Source: an uncultured Ruminiclostridium sp.
Lineage (GTDB): Bacteria > Bacillota > Clostridia > Oscillospirales > Acutalibacteraceae
Length of the DNA: 64,000 bases
Assembly: GCA_902490005.1 (NCBI GenBank)
Contig: CABUCM010000012.1
Location: forward strand, 1 to 64,000
Direction of reading: 5' to 3'
Shown here: piece by piece, positions 35,158-43,089 of the stretch
Position numbering within the stretch: the stretch's first letter is position 1
Layout: the number at the start of each line of letters is the position of its first letter
Notes under the pieces: model-generated
Seen by the model: the letters and a program-made list of their open reading frames with translations, nothing else
Told to the model about the DNA's origin: nothing
Databases searched by the model: none
Program-made: the position numbers and the translations under genes

Positions 35158-35931
35158 TTAATATTTGTAATCCATTAATAGCCCTATTAAATAAGGAATC
35201 GAGTCCTTTTCTGGGTCGCCGAATCCATAGGTGTAGGATTTCCCTTTTTTGGTATTGATCCGGATGCCGCTGCTTCCCACCAGCGTGGAGGCTGGGACAA
35301 CCCCCATAATCTCATAGAATAAAAGCGTATGGGGTGTTCCGGATGCCGGGCAGAAATACAGCCTGTCGTCATAGACAGAAAGAACCCCCGGCTGCTTCAC
35401 CAGCTGCAGGCGAATATACTGGCATGTGGTAAATTCCATCAGCAGCTCCCCTATTCTCTGGGGCGGCGCCTGGCTCCAAATATACTGCTTTGTCCCGCAG
35501 CCGTTACAAAATAGAACGTCGTTTCCCAGTTCTGCCCCGCACTTGGTGCATTTTTTCATCTGCACCTCCGCTTGGCTGGCCTCCTGGGGAACGCTGCCGG
35601 TATTACTCCAGCTATGAGCCGGCGGTTCTGGCTTTTGAGGCGCTAACGATACGCCAGCCGCCTCTGGAACCGGCTGCCCAGGGGAGGCTTGCTGCCCCCC
35701 AGCCGCTACAGTTTCGTTGACGCTTTCGTCTTTCTGCGCGCTTCCGCTGTTTTCTTGGATTTCCCTGATATTTGCGCCGCAGTAAATGCAGAACACCGCA
35801 TTGGCCGGCAGTTGGTTGCCGCATTTTTTGCAGAATATATATTCAGAAAGCTCCTGCGCCGGCTTACCGCACTGAACACAGAATTTCGCGTTATCCGGAA
35901 GCTTACAGCCGCAATTTGCGCATTGTTTCAC
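35158..35931 (-). CDS. Triple zinc-ribbon protein with PH/GRAM-like C-terminal region
   Basis: The 257-residue protein has two N-terminal zinc ribbons (Cys4/7/18/21 and Cys34/37/48/51), a Pro/Gln/Ser-rich linker, and a third ribbon (Cys128/131/142/145). A C-terminal region follows (about 155-257) with DRLYFCPASGTPHTLLFYEIMGV and SSGIRINTKKGKSYTYGF. The latter strand pattern resembles a small PH/GRAM-like domain that could bind lipid or protein; this is inference. There is no membrane segment. It is the second gene of the dynamin operon and may be an adaptor for the GTPases. Confidence 0.75.
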   Translation of the reverse strand: MKQCANCGCKLPDNAKFCVQCGKPAQELSEYIFCKKCGNQLPANAVFCIYCGANIREIQENSGSAQKDESVNETVAAGGQQASPGQPVPEAAGVSLAPQKPEPPAHSWSNTGSVPQEASQAEVQMKKCTKCGAELGNDVLFCNGCGTKQYIWSQAPPQRIGELLMEFTTCQYIRLQLVKQPGVLSVYDDRLYFCPASGTPHTLLFYEIMGVVPASTLVGSSGIRINTKKGKSYTYGFGDPEKDSIPYLIGLLMDYKY

Positions 35932-35985
35932 GGTTTCACCATCTCCCTTTACAGCCTCATTATCCTGATAAGGTCAAATGGGCCT

Positions 35986-37755
35986 TTACTCTTGACCATT
36001 GCATTGCGCTCTTAGATTCTCCGTGTTTTCCATCAGGCCGCGGACCATGGATTTATGCAGCTCATAATTTCCCTGGCACACCAAAAGGCCCTTTTGGGCG
36101 CTATCCAGCTGAGACCGCAGCGAGGCTTCCGTCTGCTGACGAAGGCTGTCATCCGCCGCGGCCGCTTTTTCCATGGCCTCTGCCGCTTTTTTGATATACT
36201 CCCTGCATTGCCCGCACATCACCGCAACCGACCTGCGGATAAATGGCTCCAAATAAGTAATCACATTGTAGTGTTCTATTTTTGGCACCTGGGGTACCAC
36301 ATCCCCATCAAAGCGGAACTGTATCTGTTGGATTTCCCCGATCTTCTTTTCTATCTGCCCCAAAATCTCTTCCTGGGTAAGGAACACGGCTTCTGCGACC
36401 ACCAAAGGTTGAACCTTGTCATAAAAATCCCTTCGGCGGGCCAGCATAGCTTCCCGGGTTTCACTTAAAAGGCGATGAAGCTGTTCTTGCAGTTCCTCCG
36501 CTATCGCGTCCGCCTTCGCCTGGCCCTGCTCCGCCGCCCTTTGAAGGCCCTGAACGATCAGGCCGGCGTCATTCTGCCGAACCATATACAGGTTGCTGAT
36601 AAAAATCTCTTTTAACCCGCATTGCTCCTCACTGACGTGGTTTAAAATCTTTTCCATCGATTCTTCCTGTTTTTTGCAGAGCGTATTCCATAAATCCTGT
36701 TTTTCGCTGTAGTAGTCATTTGTAAGGGCCAGCGCCGACTGTAACTCGGCAATCTGAGATTCTATCACATCGAATTTTTCTTGATAAATCCGGTCAAATC
36801 CCTGAGACGCCTTTTGTATAGTAGCCGCCACCCTCTCGACTACATGGACACTTTGCTGCGCCGTCAAGATTTTAAAAAGCTCCTCTTTGAAAAAAGGAAA
36901 CCTGCTGCTTTTCAACAGCTTTCGGTTCCCGGTTACAAAAGATTGCAGCGCCTGGTGAGAAGAAACGGCGAACATTTTAAAGTGGCTGACTAAGATTTTT
37001 TCCGCCTTTACAGTAATTTCTTGCTGTCCGCCATACTTTCTTTCGATTTCCTCCAAGGTCATCTTTTGTATTCTTTGCTTTATGTTTTCCAGCAGCCTGG
37101 GCAGGTCTTCCTCGTCCACCTGGTCAATAAACGTCACTACAAAAATCACATCTGAAATCGTTTCCCGAGAAATCAGATCCGCTACAAATCTTTTTTCCAC
37201 CTCACTAAAAGGGGATAAAGCGGAAACGGCTACAATTACCGCGTCAATATCCCGGAGCAGCCGCAGAGTCGTGTCCGTCATGCTCTCGTCGTCGTTGAGT
37301 CCGGGGGTATCGATAATATCCACATGGTTCTGGCAGATCACCGTGGGATAGGAAACCACAGCCTCTCGGATACTCAGGGCCCTCTGTTCCAGCTCGCTAT
37401 TCAGCTTAGTGACATAATTCTGCAATTCTTCTATCGGGACCGTTTCTCTGCCGCCGTCTTTATAATATATCGTTACCTCTGGCTCGGTTCCAAAAGTAAT
37501 TCGGTTGATGGTGGCGGTCGTGGGGGTAACGTCGGCGGGTAATACCTTTAAGCCCAAAATAGCATTGATAAGACTGGATTTGCCCCTTCGGAACTCACCG
37601 ACCACAGCGACATGATACTTTTTGGATTTGATCAAATCTGAGCACTGAGCCAAATCTCCTATCATTTCATCTTCTACATTATAATAGGACAAAATATTCT
37701 TCATTTGGATCAGATTTCCGTAAAGCTCGAATTCAATATCCTTAAAATCCATCAT
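35986..37755 (-). CDS. Dynamin-like GTPase, first of operon
   Basis: The protein has about 589 residues from ATG 37755, which is 7 bases after GAGGAGG; 17 extra codons of open frame upstream lack a start signal. Its GTPase domain has G1 GEFRRGKSS (53-61), switch I PTTATINRI, G3 DTPGLND (149-155) and a TFID G4-like motif. It is clearly paralogous to the second dynamin of the operon in this half (shared GEFRRGKS, DTPGLNDDE and SPFSE). The helical remainder lacks the strongly hydrophobic paddle, so it may work as a partner of the membrane-inserting paralog. It is transcribed first in the operon. Confidence 0.9.
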   Translation of the reverse strand: MMDFKDIEFELYGNLIQMKNILSYYNVEDEMIGDLAQCSDLIKSKKYHVAVVGEFRRGKSSLINAILGLKVLPADVTPTTATINRITFGTEPEVTIYYKDGGRETVPIEELQNYVTKLNSELEQRALSIREAVVSYPTVICQNHVDIIDTPGLNDDESMTDTTLRLLRDIDAVIVAVSALSPFSEVEKRFVADLISRETISDVIFVVTFIDQVDEEDLPRLLENIKQRIQKMTLEEIERKYGGQQEITVKAEKILVSHFKMFAVSSHQALQSFVTGNRKLLKSSRFPFFKEELFKILTAQQSVHVVERVAATIQKASQGFDRIYQEKFDVIESQIAELQSALALTNDYYSEKQDLWNTLCKKQEESMEKILNHVSEEQCGLKEIFISNLYMVRQNDAGLIVQGLQRAAEQGQAKADAIAEELQEQLHRLLSETREAMLARRRDFYDKVQPLVVAEAVFLTQEEILGQIEKKIGEIQQIQFRFDGDVVPQVPKIEHYNVITYLEPFIRRSVAVMCGQCREYIKKAAEAMEKAAAADDSLRQQTEASLRSQLDSAQKGLLVCQGNYELHKSMVRGLMENTENLRAQCNGQE

Positions 37756-37821
37756 GTCTGATCCTCCTCTACTTCTATCGGGCACAAAAACATACAAAAA
37801 ATCCAAATTTATTTATGATAA

Positions 37822-37850
37822 ATATAATAATACCACACTAAAATCGCCAA
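37822..37850 (-). promoter_or_regulatory. Candidate promoter of the dynamin operon
   Basis: On the minus strand TTGGCG (37850-37845) and TTATAT (37827-37822) are spaced by 17 bases and lie about 67 bases before the first dynamin start. The match is moderate; the flanking AT-rich sequence allows alternatives. Confidence 0.4.
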
Positions 37851-38254
37851 GTCTATAAACAAAAATAGAATATCTAAAAATAAACCAACCGGGGTTAAAA
37901 AGGAGTTTATCTATGTTGACTTGTGATAATATCCCCCTCTTTTTTCTGATGTTCAGGAATACTTTTCGGTGGCCCCGCAATGTGTTACGCGCGTTATTCG
38001 TTATGAAGCTACTTGTTCTACTCTAATAAAAACAAATATCATTTAGCGGCTGAATTTCAAATTGATACCTCAATTCAACCTCAAAAATCAAATATTCATA
38101 GGAATTTTAGTGGATTTGAAAATTATTTTGAAGCTGTGACGCTTTTAGCGTAATTTGTGACAGTTGTGTGACGGAAACTCCCTATACTGAAATTATCGAA
38201 AGAAAAACTCAGTATTATTTTTTAAATAACTTAATTTAGGGGGACGTGACTGAT
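37851..38254. promoter_or_regulatory. Divergent intergenic region with repeated TGTGAC sites
   Basis: The region between the dynamin operon and the Asn/Asp-rich protein gene has no gene. Near its right end TGTGAC occurs three times in the same orientation at 38135, 38156 and 38167, that is 21 and 11 bases apart (about two and one helical turns). A possible -10 TATACT lies at 38183-38188. This arrangement resembles direct-repeat sites of OmpR/PhoB-type regulators. Confidence 0.45.
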
Positions 38255-39628
38255 ATGACAAACAATCAAAAAAAGAGAAAATACATAATCCCCGCAATTG
38301 CTTTGATGCTTGCATTATTTGTTGGAGCATCTACTATTTGGGGAATCTTCACACAACCGGCTATCCCACAGGCGGCTTCAAATAACGTAACAATTAATGA
38401 TAATGATGTTCCGTTAGTAAATGCTCCTCAGGGCCTGGATGAAACGAATATGAGCAATATCAATTCGCCGGCGCCAGGATTAACAACCGGAGTTGACAAC
38501 GCGCTTGCACCCACTGCCAATACTACTGTTCCGGCAACAGATGTTACCACAATTGTCAACGACGACAACAACGATAACAACGGCAATACCAACGACGACA
38601 ACAGTGACAACAACGGCAATGCCAATGACGACAACAGCGATCACAACGGCAACGCCAATGACGACAACAGTGATCACAACGGCAATACCAACGATGACAA
38701 CAGCGATCACAACGGCAATGCCAATGACGACAACAGCGATAACAACGGCAATGCCAATGACGACAATAGCGATCACAACGGCAACGCCAACGATGATAAC
38801 AGCGATAACAACGGCAACGCCAATGACGACAACAGTGACAACAACGGCAATGCCAATGACGACAACAGCGATAACAACGGCAATGCCAACGATGACAACA
38901 GCGATAACAACGGCAACGCCAACGATGATAACAACGACAACGGCGACAACAACGACAATAACGACAACGACAATAACGACAACGACAATAACGACAACGG
39001 CGATAACAACGACAATAACGACAACGGCGATAACAACGACAACAACGATAACGACGATAACGGCGACAACAACGATAACGGCGACAACAACGATAACGGC
39101 GACAACAACGATAACGGCGATAACGGCGGCAGCGACGAGGAACTCAGCAACTGGGATAAGGTAATGGCTGCAGCAAATCGGATAGCTGATGGGTACCGCC
39201 TCTGTACAACCGATAATGAGCGCAGAGCATATCTGGGAATCAACAACAACAACTTCTCAAACGATTCTTTCCGTGCCCTTTTAGTAAAAGAACTTGGCAG
39301 CGATACGATGCTCGTTTACGATGAAGACCCAAGTGTATATATCCAGGTGTATTTTATCTTGAATAACGATGGTTCTCGTTCCCGCACACCGGTTCTGTAT
39401 CTTTCTAAAACAAATGTCATTACGGCCGGATCCGGAGAAAAATGGAAAGCCTTCAGCGTCTATGTACCTGATACCGACACTTGGTATTATTCCCAGAAGA
39501 AAAAGCCGAATCAAAGCCCTGATACGGAATACTTTATCACCCTGAACGGTGCCAGCATCGCAAATATGACGATGGATCAGTTTATTGCGGCCTTGGAGGC
39601 AGACGCAAAGTGGAGCGCTGAAAGGTAA
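38255..39628 (+). CDS. Membrane-anchored or secreted protein with Asn/Asp-rich tandem repeats
   Basis: The protein has about 457 residues. It has a short basic N-terminus (NNQKKRKY) and a hydrophobic segment (IIPAIALMLALFVGASTIWG), acting as signal or anchor. A Thr/Ala/Asn-rich spacer leads to 11 tandem copies of an 11-residue unit NDDN(S/N)D(N/H)NGN(A/T), then a degenerate DNN/DNG tract of about 70 residues. The C-terminal domain (about 150 residues, WDKVMAAANRIADGYRLC...) is one I do not recognise. No sortase motif is visible. The tract is extremely acidic and could bind divalent cations or act as a flexible surface spacer. I prefer ATG 38255 over the GTG at 38246, which is too close to AGGGGG. 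The gene is divergent from the dynamin operon. Confidence 0.75.
   Translation: MTNNQKKRKYIIPAIALMLALFVGASTIWGIFTQPAIPQAASNNVTINDNDVPLVNAPQGLDETNMSNINSPAPGLTTGVDNALAPTANTTVPATDVTTIVNDDNNDNNGNTNDDNSDNNGNANDDNSDHNGNANDDNSDHNGNTNDDNSDHNGNANDDNSDNNGNANDDNSDHNGNANDDNSDNNGNANDDNSDNNGNANDDNSDNNGNANDDNSDNNGNANDDNNDNGDNNDNNDNDNNDNDNNDNGDNNDNNDNGDNNDNNDNDDNGDNNDNGDNNDNGDNNDNGDNGGSDEELSNWDKVMAAANRIADGYRLCTTDNERRAYLGINNNNFSNDSFRALLVKELGSDTMLVYDEDPSVYIQVYFILNNDGSRSRTPVLYLSKTNVITAGSGEKWKAFSVYVPDTDTWYYSQKKKPNQSPDTEYFITLNGASIANMTMDQFIAALEADAKWSAER
38558..39129. repeat. 33-base tandem repeat (11 copies) plus degenerate AAC/GAC repeats
   Basis: From 38558 to 38920 there are 11 copies of a 33-base unit encoding NDDNSDNNGNA-type peptides, differing by single bases. 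From 38921 to about 39129 the tract degenerates into shorter GACAAC/GATAAC units. Such tracts change copy number by slippage; copy number may vary between strains. Confidence 0.9.
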
Positions 39629-40186
39629 ATGAACAATAAAGAAGGATGGTTCTATTGGAAACGGCGTGAGGAAAACAGGCCGGAAAAAGGACTCTATTGT
39701 AAGATAATAAACCATTCTATAGACAAACCCCGTTTCTTAGACGGGGTTTGTTTGTTTTTAAGCTGAAACCTTTTGAAATTTTGGAAAATACCTTTAATCA
39801 TCAATCAGAGTGAGACTTTGTTGAAGCATCAGGATTTTATGACGGCAATTGCATTCCGTTTTAAGCGTACCAAAAAGTTTTCGGCGGAAGTATGGTTCAG
39901 CGATATACCGGCGAGATATATAGTTTTATATTAATTTAAAATAGCCTGGCGGGGTGCATGAAAGCCCTTAGCCGCTGTGGAGGATCATCCATCAGCGGCC
40001 ATTTTCCCTTTTGAATCGTACGGTAAAAACAAAGTTCACTAATGCTAAAAAAGCGTATGAAACAACGCCAGCGGGGAAGTACGGATAAATCAACGCCTTA
40101 CTAAAAACCATAAATAAGAATTTCGGAGTCAGTACAGATTCACTTTCGTTTTCATTGTGATTTTCCGATTTTACTTCCCGGTATCC
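39629..40186. other. Intergenic region, no supported gene
   Basis: After the terminator at 39723-39759 I see no convincing gene. A 71-codon minus-strand frame (39992-40207) encodes a possible membrane segment (FPAGVVSYAFLALVNFVFTV) but lacks a ribosome-binding site and runs into a repeat copy. I treat it as unproven. Confidence 0.45.
39723..39759 (+). terminator. Intrinsic terminator
   Basis: ACAAACCCCGT (39723-39733) pairs with ACGGGGTTTGT (39741-39751), followed by TTGTTTTT. It is the first good terminator after the repeat-protein gene. Confidence 0.75.
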
Positions 40187-40310
40187 CATTTTAGTAAAAG
40201 AGAACAAATCTTGAAAAGCCAGCTTAAATGCTGGGCTTATAACATAAAAAAGAGGCCAACATAGGGGTTATCTCATTTCCGAGTTCCAAATTTCGGCCTC
40301 TATTCACAAA
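40187..40310 (-). repeat. Structured repeat R1, copy A
   Basis: On the minus strand AGAGGCCGAAAT and the facing TTGGCCTCT form an outer stem around a conserved loop containing TTGGAACTC...GAGA. A TTTTACTAAAATGGGA-type tail matches copies B and C. The copies diverge in the stem but keep pairing. Confidence 0.55.
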
Positions 40311-40390
40311 AACGCAGTCACAAAACAAAACGGCTCCCCACATTTGTGAGGAGCCGTTTTGCGTGCAGGCTCAGCCTACTGTTTGACCGT
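40311..40390. repeat. Hairpin repeat unit (98-base family), single copy
   Basis: CAAAACGGCTCC (40326-40337) pairs perfectly with 40350-40361, with an inner CACA/TGTG stem. It is followed by GCGTGCAGGCTCAGCCTACT, the same element seen at 18.87 and (diverged) 60.5 kb. Directly after comes TGACGAAATTGTTGTCCGCT, which recurs at 59.75 kb. Confidence 0.65.
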
Positions 40391-40454
40391 GACGAAATTG
40401 TTGTCCGCTGATTCAATACTGTTTGAAAGAAAATCAATAGCTACAATAAAGGTC

Positions 40455-40660
40455 ATGCTACAATGAGAATTTCGGGTTCAGAGCATGTCCAATTTACTAT
40501 TTTTACAACCTATCTTTGTGTTTTTTGTTTTTTGATGTTCCATTTCTATAAAAAGATAACCTGAAAGAGCAACTTAGATACTGGACTTTTAAAACAAAAC
40601 AGAGGCCGAAATCTTGATTGTCTCACTTTTGAGTTCCAAATTTCGACCTCTGTTCAAACC
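40455..40660 (-). repeat. Structured repeat R1, copy B (also terminator of the mannosidase operon)
   Basis: On the minus strand ACAGAGGTCGAAAT pairs with ATTTCGGCCTCTGT and is followed by TTTGTTTT. It therefore works as a terminator just after the dihydrolipoyl dehydrogenase gene. The following 100 bases, including TTTTTATAGAAATGG, match copy C at 63.5 kb. Confidence 0.65.
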
Positions 40661-40676
40661 TTATACTCAAGCCATT

Positions 40677-42029
40677 TTAAAACATCGTATGTATACTTTT
40701 TTCACATATTCCGGCAGCAGCTTCTCCGATACTTTCAGAAACACTGGGATGAGGTAAAATCATTTCCTCTAAATCCTCTACACAAGCCTCTGACTGCATT
40801 GCCGACCCAATGATGCCAATTAGCTCAGAAGCATGGGCGCACACCACCTGTGCTCCTAATAACTCGCCGGTGTCGCGATGAGCAATTAAACGGACAAACC
40901 CCTCGGTCTCTCCTTCTGCCAGAGATTTCCCATTAAATGAAGTGGGAAAGGTAAACATTTTTACTTTTACGTTTTCTTGTGCTTCCCTTGCTGACATCCC
41001 AATCCACGCCGCCTCCGGCTGGGTATATACACAATGAGGAATTCTGTCATACCGCATCCGCCTTTTCCTGCCTGCGATCGCTTCTACAACCACTAATGCC
41101 TCCGCACTAGCCTTATGAGCTAACATTGGCCCCTCCACGACATCCCCAATAGCATAAATATGGTTTACACTGGTTTCCATCTCTGCATTCACCTTGATTT
41201 TTTCGTGGTCACATTGGATTCCTAAACGTTCCCAAACCATTGTATCCACATTTGGGACTCGCCCCACTGAAATCAAAGTCGCCTCACAGGAAATCTCCTT
41301 AACTACGCCTTCCTGTTGGAACGTCACACAATGAGGATGGTACCCTGTTACGGCAGCGCCGCAAAACACATGAATCCCCCGCGCCTCTAAACTGGACTGA
41401 AGCAACAAGGAAACATCCTCGTCTGCAGATGGTACTAGGCGATCTGTCATCTCCAATACAGATACACGACAGCCAAACCCCGCTAACATATTAGCAAATT
41501 CTACACCTATTACACCGCCTCCCACGATCACTATTGATTTAGGTAATTCTTTCAGGCTGAGAAACTCATCGCTGGTAAACACGTTTTCCGTACTTTCGGA
41601 TGGTCTTGCCGGTTTTGATCCTGTGGCGATAATAATATTTTTCGACTCCCAGGTTGTCTCTCCCGCCCGAATCTTTTTGCCCTCAAGCAATTCGGCTTCA
41701 GCCTTTATCACTTCCACACCACTATTTTTCAATAGTCCTTTGATTCCAGAAACTAAGCTAGAAACAATAGTATCTTTTCGTTGAGCCGTACTTGTAAAGT
41801 CGATTTCTATCTTCTGGCATTTTAATCCATGCTCCGAGGAATGCTCTGACTGCCAACAAATTTGGGAGGATTTTAAAAGGGCCTTGGTCGGAATGCATCC
41901 CTTATTCAAGCAGACTCCTCCCACCGTTTCTTTTTCGAACAGCACAGTTTTTAATCCCATTCTTCCCGCCCTAATCGCGGCCACATATCCCCCTGGTCCG
42001 CCGCCAATAATTGCTACATCATACTTCAT
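40677..42029 (-). CDS. lpdA: Dihydrolipoyl dehydrogenase (E3 of 2-oxoacid dehydrogenase)
   Basis: The 450-residue flavoprotein reoxidises dihydrolipoamide on the E2 subunit with NAD+. It shows the FAD motif GGGPGGYVAAIRAGRMG, redox-active Cys40 and Cys45 in GGVCLNKGCIPTK, the NAD-binding GGGVIGVEFA motif, AIGDV, and the C-terminal HPHPSVSESIGEA with the active-site histidine of the partner subunit. Its ATG overlaps the alcohol dehydrogenase stop codon (ATGA). It is the last gene of the eight-gene operon. Confidence 0.93.
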   Translation of the reverse strand: MKYDVAIIGGGPGGYVAAIRAGRMGLKTVLFEKETVGGVCLNKGCIPTKALLKSSQICWQSEHSSEHGLKCQKIEIDFTSTAQRKDTIVSSLVSGIKGLLKNSGVEVIKAEAELLEGKKIRAGETTWESKNIIIATGSKPARPSESTENVFTSDEFLSLKELPKSIVIVGGGVIGVEFANMLAGFGCRVSVLEMTDRLVPSADEDVSLLLQSSLEARGIHVFCGAAVTGYHPHCVTFQQEGVVKEISCEATLISVGRVPNVDTMVWERLGIQCDHEKIKVNAEMETSVNHIYAIGDVVEGPMLAHKASAEALVVVEAIAGRKRRMRYDRIPHCVYTQPEAAWIGMSAREAQENVKVKMFTFPTSFNGKSLAEGETEGFVRLIAHRDTGELLGAQVVCAHASELIGIIGSAMQSEACVEDLEEMILPHPSVSESIGEAAAGICEKSIHTMF

Positions 42030-43072
42030 TCCGCGGATTCCTCCTTTTTACGGGGATCGATGAGAATTTTGATCGCTTCTCCGTTTCTGAGAAGTTCGAT
42101 GGCATCCTCCAACCGTTCTAAAGGGAATTGATGAGTAACCAGTAATTCTAAAGGCATTAGTCCGCTTTCCAATAAACGAATCGCCTCAGGAAAGCTGGCG
42201 TTAGCAAGCCAGGTCCCAGCTATTGAAATCTCTTTCTGAGTAATTTCACTTTGGCATATTTCCGGAACAGCTCGAGTATTTACGCCAAACACCAGCACTG
42301 TTCCTCCTTTTCGCACTAATTTCACCGCCGAGGGCAATAAACTTCCCGTCATATCCAGCACATAATCCGCGCCTATCCCAGTTTGCCGGGTTACTTCATA
42401 GATTAGATCCTTCGAACAAGGATCTACCACAAGGTCCGCGCCACTTTTTAAAGCAAAATCTCTGCGGACCGGGCTGGTTTCACTGACTATGATCGGTTTT
42501 ACGCCTGAAGCCTTCAACAGCTGGACCATCATTAGGCCAATGGGTCCAGCACCTAAAATCAAAACGCTTTCTCCCGGAGATACCCGCAGTTTATGCATCC
42601 CATTTATCATACACGCTAAAGGTTCTGCAAACATGGCAATCTGAGGGGAAAGTTTCTGGGGGATTCGGAAAGTACAGCGTTGAGAAAGAACTACGTACTC
42701 CGCAAAACCTCCATCGGCTTCAATTCCTAACGGGATAATATTTTCACATAAATTCGGTAAGTTTTTCCGGCAGTAAGCGCATACCCCGCAATACTCGTTC
42801 GGGTTGCAGACAACTCGATCTCCTGCCTTTAGGGTCGTTACATCACTTCCTGTTTCAACAACTACCCCTACTAATTCATGCCCCAGCACAGTCCCCGGTT
42901 TTGCCGGATACCCTGGAGGGACATTCATAATATGGACATCCGTTCCGCAAACGGAGCATGCCTCTACCTTAACCAGAACGTCTTCAGGTCTTTGTATCGC
43001 CGGAAGAGGAATCTCCCGAATCTTTAGCTTCCCTTCCCCCTCAAAGACCGCGGCACGCATAGTTTCATTCAT
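42026..43072 (-). CDS. Zinc-dependent medium-chain alcohol/polyol dehydrogenase
   Basis: From ATG 43072 (about 348 residues; GGAGG upstream decides this start) the protein shows catalytic-zinc residues Cys42 (CGTD) and His65-Glu66 (GHE), structural zinc cysteines 95, 98, 101 and 109, and the NAD-binding GAGPIGLM. It belongs to the threonine/sorbitol/butanediol dehydrogenase group. It sits between E2 and E3 of a 2-oxoacid dehydrogenase complex. This is the pattern of acetoin/butanediol loci, but also possible for oxidation of a sugar-derived alcohol. The substrate is unknown. Confidence 0.88.
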   Translation of the reverse strand: MNETMRAAVFEGEGKLKIREIPLPAIQRPEDVLVKVEACSVCGTDVHIMNVPPGYPAKPGTVLGHELVGVVVETGSDVTTLKAGDRVVCNPNEYCGVCAYCRKNLPNLCENIIPLGIEADGGFAEYVVLSQRCTFRIPQKLSPQIAMFAEPLACMINGMHKLRVSPGESVLILGAGPIGLMMVQLLKASGVKPIIVSETSPVRRDFALKSGADLVVDPCSKDLIYEVTRQTGIGADYVLDMTGSLLPSAVKLVRKGGTVLVFGVNTRAVPEICQSEITQKEISIAGTWLANASFPEAIRLLESGLMPLELLVTHQFPLERLEDAIELLRNGEAIKILIDPRKKEESAE

Positions 43073-43089
43073 TATGTTAATTCCTCCAT

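Noticed and set aside
38493..39252. Long open frames in other phases and on the opposite strand across the Asn/Asp repeat tract (Thr-rich and Leu/Ser-rich products)
   Set aside because: They arise because a repeated AAC/GAC tract has no stop codon in any phase; none has a ribosome-binding site or known domain.
39992..40207. Possible small membrane protein of 71 residues on the minus strand
   Set aside because: There is no ribosome-binding site and the frame starts inside repeat R1 copy A; kept only as an unproven note.
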